DNA of 64,000 nt from Adhaeribacter pallidiroseus (GCF_003340495.1 NZ_QASA01000001.1:1674001-1738000); one strand, 5' to 3'; shown: positions 36,596 to 47,378, counted from the stretch's first letter. Translations and numbers: made by a program. The notes: generated by a model from the letters alone, not told the origin.

Positions 36596-37609
36596 ATGCG
36601 AAAAAATATACCCCTAATATTTTTGTATTTGCTGAGTTACTCGAGTTTCGGGCAAAAAACAGCTAATAGCAGCCTGGTTGTACCCCGGATGCGGGTTATT
36701 GTGGACAATGATTTTAGCGGCGATCCGGATGGATTATTTCAACTGGCGCATCTATTATTATCTCCTTCCGTGGAAGTGCGGGCCATTATTGGTTCTCATT
36801 TAAAAGTAGGCGATGGATTTGATTCTTCTAAAACCCAAGCGGCTAATGCCGCCAGTAAAGCCAAAGAGCTTTTACAGGTTATGGGAATAAAAAATAACTT
36901 TCCGGTGCTAGCGGGTTCCAATACCGCCCAGCTGAACGATAGTACTCCGGTGAAAAATGAAGCAGTAAACTTTATTATTAAAGAAGCCCTGCGAACCGAT
37001 ACCAAATTGCCTTTATACGTTCTTTGCGGTGCAGGCCTTACGGAAATAAGTTCTGCCTGGTTAGCGGCTCCCCATATTGCCGAAAAACTTACCTTAATTT
37101 GGATTGGTGGGCCGGAGTATCCGGATTTAGCCTTACCTCCGCCTAATTATTCCAATCCGGAATATAACCTGAATATAGATCAGGCTGCGGCCAGAACGGT
37201 TTTTAATCAATCAAATCTGGCCGTATGGCAAGTACCCCGTAATGCTTACCGGCAGGCTATTTTGCCGTATTCGCAATTACTGCAAAAAGTAAAACCCCAG
37301 GGTAAAACCGGCCAATATTTAAGTAACTTGTTAGAAAAGTTAATGATCCGTATCCTACCGTACGTAAATATCGGCGAAACGTATATTCTGGGCGATAGTC
37401 CTTTGGTATTGCTTACAGCATTGCAATCATCTTTTGAGGCCGATCCTTCGTCTAGTGCGTACACCATTAAAATGTCCCCCCGGATAAATGCGGAAGGTAA
37501 CTACGAATATTATCCTAAAGGCCGAAATATTCGGGTGTATACCCATCTGGATACTAATCTGATGTTTAACGACTTTTTTGCCAAATTGGAAATGTTTAAA
37601 AATAACTGA
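36596..37609 (+). CDS. Secreted nucleoside hydrolase-like protein
   Basis: Protein of 337 residues of the inosine-uridine nucleoside N-ribohydrolase superfamily. The signal peptide ends YSSFGQ, so it acts outside the cytoplasm. The calcium-binding start of the fold reads VIVDNDFSGDPDGLFQLAHLL, a variant of the usual DTDxGxDDA motif with aspartates at equivalent places. Also present are PVLAGSN, LYVLCGAGLTEIS, LIWIGGPEYPDLALP and the NLNIDQAAARTVF segment expected before the C-terminal metal aspartate region. The departure from the canonical motif suggests a substrate other than common nucleosides. Monocistronic. Confidence 0.84.
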   Translation: MRKNIPLIFLYLLSYSSFGQKTANSSLVVPRMRVIVDNDFSGDPDGLFQLAHLLLSPSVEVRAIIGSHLKVGDGFDSSKTQAANAASKAKELLQVMGIKNNFPVLAGSNTAQLNDSTPVKNEAVNFIIKEALRTDTKLPLYVLCGAGLTEISSAWLAAPHIAEKLTLIWIGGPEYPDLALPPPNYSNPEYNLNIDQAAARTVFNQSNLAVWQVPRNAYRQAILPYSQLLQKVKPQGKTGQYLSNLLEKLMIRILPYVNIGETYILGDSPLVLLTALQSSFEADPSSSAYTIKMSPRINAEGNYEYYPKGRNIRVYTHLDTNLMFNDFFAKLEMFKNN

Positions 37610-37795
37610 TTTTCCAGAGCAAGTTTTAACCCCAGACAAATGCCGTTTTATACGGGTGCGTTATTCCGATTATTCTAGTGTTCGCTAAGAACCACTGATT
37701 TTTTAAATTTTTAATTAGACCCGGCAGATTAAATCAGGGTACGCAACCATTCTTTTGCAACCTGATCGTCAGAGAAACTTTATATAGGATTGAGC

Positions 37796-37816
37796 GGTGT
37801 TTGAAAGGCAAACACC
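37796..37816. repeat. Compact 8-bp hairpin
   Basis: GGTGTTTG (37796-37803), loop AAAGG, then CAAACACC (37809-37816), followed by ATTTTC. It lies 187 bases after the nucleoside hydrolase stop and could be its terminator. Confidence 0.5.
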
Positions 37817-38109
37817 ATTTTCAGGATAAACTGGACTGGATTCGGTTTAGAGAATATTGCCAAGCCGGAATAAAAGTGAGGCAGCAGCTGCGCTGAAATC
37901 GCCCGAGTGGGTGGCTTTGTCCGGAACCCGATATTTTGCTAAATAAATTAAATATGGTTTACGGTTGGTTGTTGGTTATTTGCTTACCTAAAGCCACGTT
38001 GCCTATTGTATTAACGATGGTGCGTTTAGGACTTTAAAAAAGAAACTATTATTCCGATGTCAGATCAATAAGTGGCAGTCTTCTCTTCAAAAACCGGTTA
38101 TCTGTTGGT

Positions 38110-38213
38110 AAGTATCGGGACAAAAATAAACGTAAGGATATTTCAAGGTAATGTTTTAGTTAGCAATAGTTTACAGGTCGAACAACGAACAACTAATAAC
38201 GACCAACTACTTA
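38110..38213 (+). repeat. 104-nt dispersed element, copy 4
   Basis: Exactly 104 bases, like copies at 23399 and 51271. The left end is AAGTATCGGGACAAAA (versus AAGTAACAGGACAAAA) and the right end GAACAAC GAACAAC TAATAAC GACCAAC TACTTA. The middle 45 bases are largely different. Confidence 0.8.
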
Positions 38214-38461
38214 TTACCATTAAGTTTTATAGGAAGTAGCAAGGGCTCAATTGTTTATTTATATTTATAAAAATAGTACGTTTTTGCACCTACGCAGATC
38301 AGGTAAATTCCTTTTATTGACGTTGGTTGATCGTGTTTTTTTAAAAATCCAGAGGATAAAAGGTTAACTGTTTCTTGTGCTCTCTTCCTGATTCGAATTT
38401 TAAAAATGGAGGATCCTCATTTTCCTTAATTTAAAAAAACACCCCTAAAGGTATAAAGTAA

Positions 38462-38503
38462 AAATAGCGACCAGTACGCTAAAGGCTATATTGGTCGCTA
38501 TTT
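38462..38503. terminator. Terminator hairpin for the T9SS protein gene
   Basis: AAATAGCGACCA (38462-38473) pairs perfectly with TGGTCGCTATTT (38492-38503), loop 18 bases, 25 bases past the stop of the minus-strand gene. Flanking A/T runs suit termination on either strand. Confidence 0.7.
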
Positions 38504-38527
38504 AATTTAAATTCTACTTTTCGGTTC

Positions 38528-41500
38528 TTACTTTTCTCCCCGCATAATCTGCAGATGTTGCACCTCGTCTTTAGTTATTAATTTAACCAGGTAAATACCA
38601 TTTGGGGTATTATCGGCCTCCCAGTAAGCAGTAACGGTTTCGTGCGCTAAGGCAGTACCGGTCGGTAACCGACGTATGAGGGTGCCGTTTAAATCGTAAA
38701 CTTCCAGGGTATATTCTTGTGACTCGGGTAAAGAAAATTGAATTGCCGTTTTATCTTCAAAAGGATTCGGAAAATTGGTTAGTTTGATTATCTCCGGCAA
38801 CGATGATTCTGGCAAATAGTCATTTTCAGAAGCTTCATTTTGTGCCAATGAATCCGTGGAAACAACGCTGGAATCCGAGTAAGGAGCGCTTGCAGCCGTG
38901 CGGACTACTTTAAAATTTATAGTTAAGGCGGTGCCCATCGTACCGGTTCCACCAGCCAGAGTATAAGGAGTTGCTTTTAACGTGTAGGAGCCTAAACCCA
39001 GGGAAACACCCGCAAAATCACCGTTTTGATCGCCGAAAAGGGCATAAGGAGCGGCGGTTTCGGATTTATTAATGGTATACACGCCGCTTACGGCATAAAC
39101 CAAACTACCTACTTTGCCCGGGTTAGTGTTTGCCCGGATATTTAAATTTTTAGTTGGCAAATTCGTTAAATTAATAATGGTGCCATTCTCAATTGTTTGA
39201 ATTTCGGTGTCGGAATCTGCATTCATTAAACTGTAACTCACTACCTGTTGCCCTGCGCTACCACTGCTATTTACCGAAATGGTTACCTGGTCAGCGGTGC
39301 TGACTGCGTTGGCATTGTCCGTTACAATTAAACGAAACACATAGGTTCCCGCCACCAGATTGCTGACCGTAGGCTTGGCCACGGCTTTGTTGTTAAAAGT
39401 AGCCACATTGGGCCCGCTGGCCTGGCTCCATTGGTACTTAGTAATGGTACCATCGGCATCCGTACCGGAACCGTTCAGGGTAAGAGTGCTGGTGGGTAAA
39501 GTAATGCTGGTGTTAAAACCGGCCTCGGCTACGGGGGCCTGGTTGCCGCTGGTTTGTTTTATAACCCGGAACTTAACCACCAGGGGTGTACCCGCTACCC
39601 CGTTAATGGAAGGAGTAGCCGAAAGGGTATAATCGCCCAAAGCCGGTACCCAATTTTTATAATCGCCATTAGAATCGCCAAATACCGAATAAGGAGCACC
39701 GCCTTCGGAACGGGACAAGGTTTGCTGACCACTTAACCGGAAAGCCAGGCTTACCGCGTTGGTGTTGGTATTGGCCCGTACGTTCAGGTTGGTGGTAGGC
39801 AAAGTAGCCATGTTTAAGGTAGCATTGTCGGTTAGCTCAAAAAGTTCAGTGTCGGTGGTCGCGTTCATTAAGGTAAAACTTACTACCGGCGATCCGGAGG
39901 AATTAGCCGAATTAACGGTAACAGAAATCTGGTCAGCGTTGCTCTGGGCCTGATCATTGTCTCGCACTACTAAGCTAAAGGTATACGTGCCCGCCACCAG
40001 GTTGCTTACGGTGGGTTTTGCCACCGTTTTACTGCTAAAAGTAGCCGTATTAGGCCCACTGAGCTGCGACCAATCAAACTCTTCCACCGTGCCATCCGGA
40101 TCGGAGCCAGAGCCCGGTAAAACCAGGCTGTTGGTAGGTAAAGTAAGGCTGGTATTGCCCCCGGCTGAGGCTACCGGTTTCTGGTTTTCGGAGGGAGAAC
40201 TTATTACCTGAAAGTTAATTATTAAAGGCGTACCGGCCTGACCATTGTCGGAGGGAATGGCTTCTAAGGTGTAATTACCGGCCGTAGGTACCCAGCTTTC
40301 GTAATCGGAACCAGCCGCCCCAAATACAATATAAGGGGCATTTGCTTCGCTACGCTCCAGGGTTTCGGCCCCGCTTAATTTAAAAGTTACGGTTAAATTA
40401 TTGGTACTGGTATTGGCCCTGATGTTAAGATTGCGGGTGGGTAAAGTGCCTAAATTTAAAACAGCATTATTCGACAGGGTTTGAATATCCGTGTCGGTGT
40501 CAGCATTTACCAAGGTAAAACTCTCCACCAACTTATCAGGTTCTGGATCTGGGTCCGGATCGGGATCGGGGTTACTGGTTCCGTCGGAATCCAAAGCTAC
40601 CAGCCAATAATCCGTTTCGCCGAGCGAGGAACTGTTTTTATCATCGCCGGAGCCCGAAGCGGAAGTTCCGCTCAGCAGGCAATTACCATTATCCAAAGAC
40701 AGTAAATGATGCAGGTTGTCGTAGCTATCGCCACCATAAGTTTTATCCCATTTTTTGGTACCGGATGCACTAATTTTTAAAATCCAGAAATCGGCAGACC
40801 CTTTTGGCGAACTGGATTTATCCTGACCGGCCGGCGAAGTGGAAGTGCCGCCCAAGATAAAGCCTTTATCCGGAGTATTGGCCGCACCTTGCAGGTAGTC
40901 GTTATTTGCCCCGCCAAAGGTTCTATCCCATTGCTTGTTGCCATTAGCATCGGTTTTTAATACCCAAAAGTCACTTAATCCTTTCGAGTCACCTGATTTC
41001 TCGCCACTGGACGAGCTGTTAGAGCTGCCGGCCAGTAAAAAACCACCATCATTGGTTAGCAAACAGGTTTTAAGGGTTTCTTCCTGGTTGCCTCCGTAAG
41101 TTTTGTCCCACTGCTTATTTCCGGAGGCATCAATTTTAACTAACCAAAAATCGCCGTACTGATTACCACCATCCGATTTTTCGCCGCTTTTGGGCGAATA
41201 AGAATGGCCCGCCAGAATATAACCGTTATCGGAGGTTGGCTGCACCACTTGTAAAAAATCGTAACTACTGCCCCCGTAAGTTTTATCCCATTGTTTATTG
41301 CCCGCGGCATCTATCTTAACAATCCAATAATCCTGTTCGCCCCGCGACCCGGAAGTTTTGTTGTAAGAAGCCCGGCCGCTGGCTGTAGAATTCGAAGAAC
41401 CAGCCAGAATATAGCCGCCATCGCGGGTAGGACAAATGGATTTCAGGTGATCGTTGCCGGTTCCGCCGTAGCTTTTATCCCAGACTTTATCGCCGGAGGC

Positions 41501-41935
41501 ATTTATTTTTACCAACCAGTAATCATACTGACTCGAAGCGGTAAAGCTCCGGTCGCCGCTCACCGGCGAGTTAGTAGCGCCCCCCAAGATAAAGCCGCCA
41601 TCGGAAGTTTGTTGGGCCGTTTGCAAATAGTCGTTGCTGCTTCCTCCAAAAGTTTTATCCCAATTTCTGTTACCGGTCGCGTCGGTTTTTACGACCCAAT
41701 AGTCCTGAGCACCTTTGCTGTTATTGCTTTTGGTACCGCTATCGTTCGAGTTGGAGGTGCCCCCTAATAAGTACCCGCCTCCTTTAATGGGAATAGTAGT
41801 AAGCAAAGCATCGGATTGGCTGCCGCCAAAAGACTTGTCCCAGATTTTACGGTAACTGTCTTGGGTGAACCCTTTATGGCCGGAAAAAAAACAAAGCAGT
41901 AGCGGTAAAATTACTTGCGTAAATTTTCGGATCAT
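38528..41935 (-). CDS. Large T9SS-sorted surface protein with seven 60-residue repeats and PKD domains
   Basis: Secreted protein of 1135 residues. After a signal peptide come seven tandem repeats of about 60 residues (about 32-455), each beginning WDKTYGG or close to it and containing GGYILAGxSNS and DYWLVKID; they probably fold as a propeller. A (DP)n linker follows. Then three copies of a domain starting SFTLxNADTDTEIQ with NLNIRANT alternate with two PKD-type domains (PVAxAGxNTSxTLP, GSGSDPDGT, SGPNTATF). The C-terminus is a type A sorting domain (NFPNPFEDKTAIQFSLP, YTLEVYDLNGTLIRRL, NGIYLVKLIT). It should be secreted by type IX and anchored on the cell surface. Ligand unknown. Confidence 0.9.
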   Translation of the reverse strand: MIRKFTQVILPLLLCFFSGHKGFTQDSYRKIWDKSFGGSQSDALLTTIPIKGGGYLLGGTSNSNDSGTKSNNSKGAQDYWVVKTDATGNRNWDKTFGGSSNDYLQTAQQTSDGGFILGGATNSPVSGDRSFTASSQYDYWLVKINASGDKVWDKSYGGTGNDHLKSICPTRDGGYILAGSSNSTASGRASYNKTSGSRGEQDYWIVKIDAAGNKQWDKTYGGSSYDFLQVVQPTSDNGYILAGHSYSPKSGEKSDGGNQYGDFWLVKIDASGNKQWDKTYGGNQEETLKTCLLTNDGGFLLAGSSNSSSSGEKSGDSKGLSDFWVLKTDANGNKQWDRTFGGANNDYLQGAANTPDKGFILGGTSTSPAGQDKSSSPKGSADFWILKISASGTKKWDKTYGGDSYDNLHHLLSLDNGNCLLSGTSASGSGDDKNSSSLGETDYWLVALDSDGTSNPDPDPDPDPEPDKLVESFTLVNADTDTDIQTLSNNAVLNLGTLPTRNLNIRANTSTNNLTVTFKLSGAETLERSEANAPYIVFGAAGSDYESWVPTAGNYTLEAIPSDNGQAGTPLIINFQVISSPSENQKPVASAGGNTSLTLPTNSLVLPGSGSDPDGTVEEFDWSQLSGPNTATFSSKTVAKPTVSNLVAGTYTFSLVVRDNDQAQSNADQISVTVNSANSSGSPVVSFTLMNATTDTELFELTDNATLNMATLPTTNLNVRANTNTNAVSLAFRLSGQQTLSRSEGGAPYSVFGDSNGDYKNWVPALGDYTLSATPSINGVAGTPLVVKFRVIKQTSGNQAPVAEAGFNTSITLPTSTLTLNGSGTDADGTITKYQWSQASGPNVATFNNKAVAKPTVSNLVAGTYVFRLIVTDNANAVSTADQVTISVNSSGSAGQQVVSYSLMNADSDTEIQTIENGTIINLTNLPTKNLNIRANTNPGKVGSLVYAVSGVYTINKSETAAPYALFGDQNGDFAGVSLGLGSYTLKATPYTLAGGTGTMGTALTINFKVVRTAASAPYSDSSVVSTDSLAQNEASENDYLPESSLPEIIKLTNFPNPFEDKTAIQFSLPESQEYTLEVYDLNGTLIRRLPTGTALAHETVTAYWEADNTPNGIYLVKLITKDEVQHLQIMRGEK

Positions 41936-42894
41936 AGAAGAAGAAATTAGATAGATTAATGGTCAAGTTTAGATAGTGGTTAATGCGTTCAGAAATAGAT
42001 TATAGGTATTGATAAACAAAGCCATAAGTGATGTTTAAACGCAAGGCAATTTGGGCGAAGTGATAATAAAAGGACTCACTTGCATTTAACTTAGGTTAAA
42101 ATATTTAAAATTTTTTAAAATAGAGGATTAAATCGGCTGTGTAAAGCTGAATTATTTAATCTACCGCCATAAGCTAATTTGCCTCTTATAAAATAAATTA
42201 TATATTATTGGCAGGAACCTATGGTTGTAGTTTTAAAAGTAAGTTCTTGCAAAATAATAAATTTTATAATTGTTTATAAAAAAATGAAGCTAGATTTGGA
42301 TATATACTGGTCCATTTTTAGTACAAAGAAAAGTATAATTATAATATATACAAGTGTTTTTAAAGTTAATTAATGGTTAAAATTTAAAATTATTTGAAAA
42401 ATTATATTTAAAAAGGTTGCATACTTGTTGAAATTATTATAGGTATAACTTACTTGTTGAAAAGAATATTTACTCTAAATTTGTATAAAATAAAGGCTTT
42501 TAACCCGATATACTTGCTGGAAAAACTGAGCAGTAAGTAAACTTTCTTGGTTATTTAAGGCGCTGCTTTCTCTAAATAAAACCATACCCCGTCAAATACA
42601 GAAGTTTATAGCGGTAGTGTAATCCTGAGGCAGAAGTATAAAGTTTTTTTTTATTAAAACTTCTTATTCCAACAGCAGCAATAGCGGCCAAACCATAGCC
42701 CTGGCCAGTCCCACTTAGTAATTTTAAATTTTATCAAACCGTATACTTTGGGTGGTTCTAGCTACTATTATCCATCAGCTAATTTGTTATGACTTACTGG
42801 ACAAGCCGTTGCATTCTGCAAGCAGATTGCTTAACTTACAAACTGCGGCTGGGCAACCGGAATAACCTTTCATTTTATTAATTATATATGAGCA
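41936..42894. other. Very AT-rich divergent spacer
   Basis: About 960 bases with no credible gene; 42,060-42,540 is strikingly AT-rich. A TATACTTTG stretch near 42,745 resembles, but does not match exactly, a -7 box for the downstream gene. Confidence 0.5.
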
Positions 42895-45636
42895 ATGAGG
42901 CTTGGTAAACGCTTACTGATTCCCGGGTTGGCGTTATTGGTGGGCTGGTTTACATGGCACAGCACCCAAACAGAAGAACGAGTAGATTTTAACGCGGAAA
43001 TACGGTCCATTTTTAACACCAAATGCATTTCGTGCCACGGCGGGGTAAAAGAAAGCGCTGGTTTTAGCTTGTTTTCCCGGGCCGATGCGCTCCGAAAAAC
43101 CAAATCGGGTAAACCCGCCATTATACCGGGCAATGCCGATGCCAGTGAGTTGCTAAAACGCTTATTATCCCATGACGAAGAGGAGCGTATGCCGTACCAC
43201 GCCGCGCCCTTGAGTTCGCCGGAAATTGTAAAAATTAAAAAATGGGTCAATCAAGGAGCTTCTTGGGCCGATCATTGGGCCTATATTAAACCCCGGAAAC
43301 CTAATTTGCCGGCGGCTACTAATTGGTCCAACCATCCGGTAGATCGTTTTATTCAAGCCCGCTGGCAAGCTGATACGTTGCAACCCGCCGCGCCCGCGGA
43401 TAAACCAACGTTGTTACGCCGTTTAAGTCTGGATTTAATTGGTTTGCCACCCACTTTGCCGGAAATGCAGGCTTTTCTGGCGGATAAATCTCCGCGGGCT
43501 TACGAAAAACAGGTAGATCGTTTGCTGGCTTCGCCGCATTTTGGGGAGCGCTGGGCGGCCATGTGGCTCGACCTGGCCCGTTACTCCGACACCAAAGGGT
43601 ACGAGAAAGACGAATATCGCCAAATCTGGCGGTACCGCGATTACGTGATTCGATCTTTTAACCAAGATAAACCTTTTAGTCAGTTCACTACCGAACAATT
43701 GGCCGGCGACTTATTGCCCAACCCCACGGAGGAGCAAATAATTGCTACGGCTTACCACCGCAATACCGCCAACAACGACGAAGGCGGCACCGACGACGAA
43801 GAGTTTCGCACGACCGCTATTCTGGACCGGGTGAGTAATACCTGGGAAGTGTGGCAAGGCACAACTATGGGTTGCGTACAGTGCCACAGCCATCCGTATG
43901 ACCCTATCCGGCACCGGGAATTTTACGAATCCATGGCTTTTTTTAATAATACCCGCGACGAAGACGTGCCCGGTGAATACCCTAATTTAAATAAGTATAC
44001 TCCCACCGAAGAATCGCAGATAGCCGACCTAAAAGCCTGGCTGCAGCAGCAATTGCCCGTTCCGGAGGCAACTGCCGGAGAAAAACAGTTAGATAACCTG
44101 CTCCGGTTTACGGAGCCCAAAATTCATCCGCATTCGTTTAGCCAGCTCACCAACGCCGCTCTCGCCGACGGAAAATACCTGGGCGGCGGCCACCTGGGTT
44201 TTGCGCGCTTGCAAAAAGTTGATTTAACCGATAAAGCTAATTTGCTGTTGAGTGTCCGTTCGAGTCAAAATCAAGGTACTTTAGAAATCCGGCAAGATAA
44301 GCTGGACGGCGATTTGCTGGGGATTTACCAAAATACCAAAACGGGTAGGGGAGGCATTAATATCCGGAAGCTGGTAAAACTTAAACCTACTAGGGGAGTG
44401 CATGATTTGTATTTTGTTTTTAAAAATGCCACGCAAGCAAACCCTCAGGATTACGTGTGCCAACTGGAATGGGTATTATTTTCAGAGGCCTTGCCCGGCA
44501 GTAATCAGCCGGGTTACCCGGAAACGGAACAAACCATTCTGGCTTTGTTAAATACGCCTACCGAGCAAATTCCCGTGATGTGCGAAAACCCAGAAGGGCT
44601 GCGCCGCAAAAATAATGTATTTGTACGGGGAAACTGGTTAACCAAAGGTCCTGAAGTACAACCTACTACCCCCCGGTTTTTACCAAATTTTAAAAATTAC
44701 CCTAAAAACCGTTTAGGATTGGCACAATGGCTAGTAAGCCAGAATAATCCGCTCACCGCCCGGGTAACCGTGAACCGCTTCTGGGAACAATTATTTGGCG
44801 TAGGTTTGGTAGAAAGCCTGGAGGATTTTGGTTCGCAAGGCAGTAAACCTTCGCATCCCGAGTTACTCGACTGGTTGGCGTTAAACTTTCAGCAGAAGCA
44901 AAATTGGCAGGTGAAAAAATTGCTGCGGCTGTTGGTGCTTTCTAAAACGTATCAGCAGAGTTCGCGGGTTACGCCGGAGTTATTGTTTAAAGATCCGGCC
45001 AACCGGTTGCTGGCCCGCGGACCGCGCGTGCGGCTCACGGCTGAACAAATCCGGGACCAAGCCTTAACCACCGCCGGTTTGCTGAGCCGGAAAATGTACG
45101 GGCAAAGCGTAATGCCGCCCCAACCCAAAGGCGTGTGGCAAGTGGTTTACAGCGGCCTGCAATGGAATACCAGCAGCGGCGAAGATGCTTATCGCCGGGC
45201 CTTGTACACGTTTTGGCGGCGTTCCAGCCCGTATCCTTCGTTGTTGACTTTTGATGCGGCTGGTCGGGAAGTATGCGTATCGCGACGCATCCGGACCAAT
45301 ACGCCTTTACAAGCCTTAGTAACGTTAAACGATACAGTTTACTTAACCGCCGCTAAGGGATTAGCGCAACACATGCAACAAGCCAGTAAACAACCCGAAG
45401 CGCAGATTAAAGCCGGCTATTACCGTGCTTTGTTTAAATACCCCAATGCGCAAACCTTACAAGTGTTAACCCGGCTTTATCGGCAAACAGAGCAACACTA
45501 CGCAAAACAACCCCAGGAATTAATTAAATTCTTGCCGGAGCCGGCAAAAAATTTAAAAAATTCACCACAATTCGCAGCCTTAACTATCGTCGGTAACGCC
45601 ATCCTGAACCTGGATGAATTTATTACTAAAGAGTAA
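42895..45636 (+). CDS. Planctomycete-type cytochrome protein with DUF1549 and DUF1553 domains
   Basis: Exported protein of 913 residues. A signal or anchor helix is followed by a planctomycete cytochrome c domain with CISCHGG (about 43-49) and [17 protein letters not shown]1549 (about 140-345) includes [35 protein letters not shown] and a second heme-like motif [13 protein letters not shown] near 325. DUF1553 (about 605-850) has [44 protein letters not shown] and [17 protein letters not shown]. The family always travels with DUF1501 proteins, as here, 245 bases upstream of one. The biochemical role is unknown; degradation of a polysaccharide is often suggested. Confidence 0.92.
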   Translation: MRLGKRLLIPGLALLVGWFTWHSTQTEERVDFNAEIRSIFNTKCISCHGGVKESAGFSLFSRADALRKTKSGKPAIIPGNADASELLKRLLSHDEEERMPYHAAPLSSPEIVKIKKWVNQGASWADHWAYIKPRKPNLPAATNWSNHPVDRFIQARWQADTLQPAAPADKPTLLRRLSLDLIGLPPTLPEMQAFLADKSPRAYEKQVDRLLASPHFGERWAAMWLDLARYSDTKGYEKDEYRQIWRYRDYVIRSFNQDKPFSQFTTEQLAGDLLPNPTEEQIIATAYHRNTANNDEGGTDDEEFRTTAILDRVSNTWEVWQGTTMGCVQCHSHPYDPIRHREFYESMAFFNNTRDEDVPGEYPNLNKYTPTEESQIADLKAWLQQQLPVPEATAGEKQLDNLLRFTEPKIHPHSFSQLTNAALADGKYLGGGHLGFARLQKVDLTDKANLLLSVRSSQNQGTLEIRQDKLDGDLLGIYQNTKTGRGGINIRKLVKLKPTRGVHDLYFVFKNATQANPQDYVCQLEWVLFSEALPGSNQPGYPETEQTILALLNTPTEQIPVMCENPEGLRRKNNVFVRGNWLTKGPEVQPTTPRFLPNFKNYPKNRLGLAQWLVSQNNPLTARVTVNRFWEQLFGVGLVESLEDFGSQGSKPSHPELLDWLALNFQQKQNWQVKKLLRLLVLSKTYQQSSRVTPELLFKDPANRLLARGPRVRLTAEQIRDQALTTAGLLSRKMYGQSVMPPQPKGVWQVVYSGLQWNTSSGEDAYRRALYTFWRRSSPYPSLLTFDAAGREVCVSRRIRTNTPLQALVTLNDTVYLTAAKGLAQHMQQASKQPEAQIKAGYYRALFKYPNAQTLQVLTRLYRQTEQHYAKQPQELIKFLPEPAKNLKNSPQFAALTIVGNAILNLDEFITKE

Positions 45637-45755
45637 AGTTGAAAAAAACTTCTGTTTGGCTGGTTACCGAATAAAAAGTAAAATAAAAGAAACACAGAAA
45701 AGAAAAAATTTAAAAAACAGAAATAACCCTTAAATCAGCCAAATAGTTCGGGTTG

Positions 45756-45859
45756 TAAATGCTTCAACAAGTTATGGTAATTTATGATTTATGCTGAAGC
45801 AATAATTTTGAACATCTTATTTATAGAACAACAAATAGCTCATTACGAACAACTATTTA
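45756..45859 (+). repeat. 104-nt dispersed element, copy 5 (right end clear, left end weak)
   Basis: Right end GAACAAC AAATAGC TCATTAC GAACAAC TATTTA (45826-45859), heptad-phased. The left end at the expected distance shares only GTAA and AAGTT with the other copies. It ends 22 bases before the DUF1501 start. Confidence 0.4.
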
Positions 45860-45881
45860 GAGTGCTTTAAAATATAATTGT

Positions 45882-47378
45882 ATGAATCTTTTTGAAGAAG
45901 CGTTTTTTCGGCAGAATGAATATTTTACCCGGCGGCATTTTTTACAACAATGTACTACGGGTTTAGGCGCTATGGCTTTATCGTCGCTTATTGGCTGCTC
46001 TAACCATAATTCTTTAGCTACGCCGGAAGCCACGGGTGGTATTTTGCGCGATTTAACCAAACCTTTTGCCCCCTTAGCGCCGCATTTTGCTCCGAAAGCT
46101 AAATCAGTAATTTTTCTGCACATGGCCGGGGCCCCCTCCCAACTAGAGCTATTCGACTATAAACCTACCCTGCACCAGTTAGATGGCCAGGATTGCCCAC
46201 CTTCCTTACTCGCGGGTAAAAAATTTGCTTTTATTAAAGGCGTACCGAAGATGCTCGGTCCGCAGGCTCAGTTTCAGCAACATGGCCAGTCTGGTGCCTG
46301 GGTATCAGAGCACTTACCGCATTTTTCGAAAATGGTAGATGAGGTTTCTTTCCTGAAAGCCATGCACACCGATCAGTTTAACCATGCGCCGGCGCAATTA
46401 CTCATGCAAACCGGTAATGCCCGCCTGGGCCGCCCCAGCATGGGCGCCTGGGTAACGTACGGCTTAGGGTCCGAAAACGAAAATTTACCGGGATTTATGG
46501 TTTTGCTTTCCGGTGGCAAAGCGCCGGATGCGGGTAAAGCTGGTTTTGGCAGCGGATTTTTACCTACGGTTTACCAGGGCGTAGAATGCCGCCAAAAAGG
46601 CGAGCCGGTGTTGTACGTTTCCGACCCTGCCGGCATGAGCCGCGATTTACGCAAACAATCGATTGCGGCCATCAACGAGATTAATCAATTACACTACCAG
46701 GAGATGCAGGACCCGGAAATTATTTCCCGAATTGCCCAGTACGAAATGGCTTTCAAAATGCAGGTGTCGGTACCCGAAGTGATGGATATTTCGCGGGAGC
46801 CGGCCAGCATGCACGCTTTATACGGCACGGAGCCGGGCAAAGCTTCTTTTGCGAATAATTGTTTGCTGGCCCGCCGCCTCGTGGAACGGGGTGTTCGGTT
46901 TGTGCAATTGTTTGATTGGGGCTGGGACTCGCACGGTAACGACCCTACTAACGCCCTGGATAAAGGTTTCGGTAATTTGTGCCGCAACATCGATCAGCCG
47001 GTTTCGGCTTTGTTGCAGGATTTAAAAATGCGGGGCTTATTAGAGGAAACGCTCGTAGTATGGGGCGCCGAATTTGGCCGCACGCCCATGCAGGAAAACC
47101 GCGAAGGCAAGCAAATGGAATTTAAAGGCCGCGACCACCATACCGAAGCTTTTACCGTGTGGCTGGCGGGCGGCGGCATAAAACAAGGCTATACCCACGG
47201 TGAAACCGACGAAATTGGCTACTACGGTGTTAAAGGCCGCACCGATATATTCGACTTGCAAGCTACCATTTTGCACCAATTGGGCATGGACCACGAAAAA
47301 TTAACGTACGCTTTTCAGGGTCGTAATTTCCGGCTAACCGATGTTCACGGCAAAGTAATAACTCCCATCATTGCTTGA
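45882..47378 (+). CDS. DUF1501 protein, Tat-exported
   Basis: Protein of 498 residues. The N-terminus has a twin-arginine motif (YFTRRHFLQQC) and a hydrophobic stretch ending in a cysteine. The alkaline phosphatase/sulfatase-like core has KSVIFLHMAGAPSQLELFDYKP near the start, FNHAPAQLLMQTG, RRLVERGVRFVQLFDWGWDSHG, VVWGAEFGRTPMQENREGKQM and GRDHHTEAFTVWLAGGG, the last carrying likely metal-binding histidines. Partner of the DUF1549/DUF1553 cytochrome protein just upstream; the pair is almost certainly one functional unit. ATG at 45882 gives the Tat signal at residues 14-38. Confidence 0.93.
   Translation: MNLFEEAFFRQNEYFTRRHFLQQCTTGLGAMALSSLIGCSNHNSLATPEATGGILRDLTKPFAPLAPHFAPKAKSVIFLHMAGAPSQLELFDYKPTLHQLDGQDCPPSLLAGKKFAFIKGVPKMLGPQAQFQQHGQSGAWVSEHLPHFSKMVDEVSFLKAMHTDQFNHAPAQLLMQTGNARLGRPSMGAWVTYGLGSENENLPGFMVLLSGGKAPDAGKAGFGSGFLPTVYQGVECRQKGEPVLYVSDPAGMSRDLRKQSIAAINEINQLHYQEMQDPEIISRIAQYEMAFKMQVSVPEVMDISREPASMHALYGTEPGKASFANNCLLARRLVERGVRFVQLFDWGWDSHGNDPTNALDKGFGNLCRNIDQPVSALLQDLKMRGLLEETLVVWGAEFGRTPMQENREGKQMEFKGRDHHTEAFTVWLAGGGIKQGYTHGETDEIGYYGVKGRTDIFDLQATILHQLGMDHEKLTYAFQGRNFRLTDVHGKVITPIIA

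Larger units (their letters stand above)
37610..38527. other. Convergent spacer of about 900 bases
   Basis: No gene. It contains a small perfect hairpin (37796-37816), a full-length diverged copy of the 104-nt element (38110-38213) and a terminator hairpin (38462-38503). Confidence 0.55.

Noticed and set aside
41291-41767. 158-codon open frame antisense to the T9SS protein
   Set aside because: Shadow of the repeats in the real gene; its sequence repeats with the same period.
42745-42752. TATACTTTG as a -7 box
   Set aside because: One base short of TAnnTTTG; similar ATACTTTG strings at 7145 and 18998 are suggestive, but I cannot separate them from chance.
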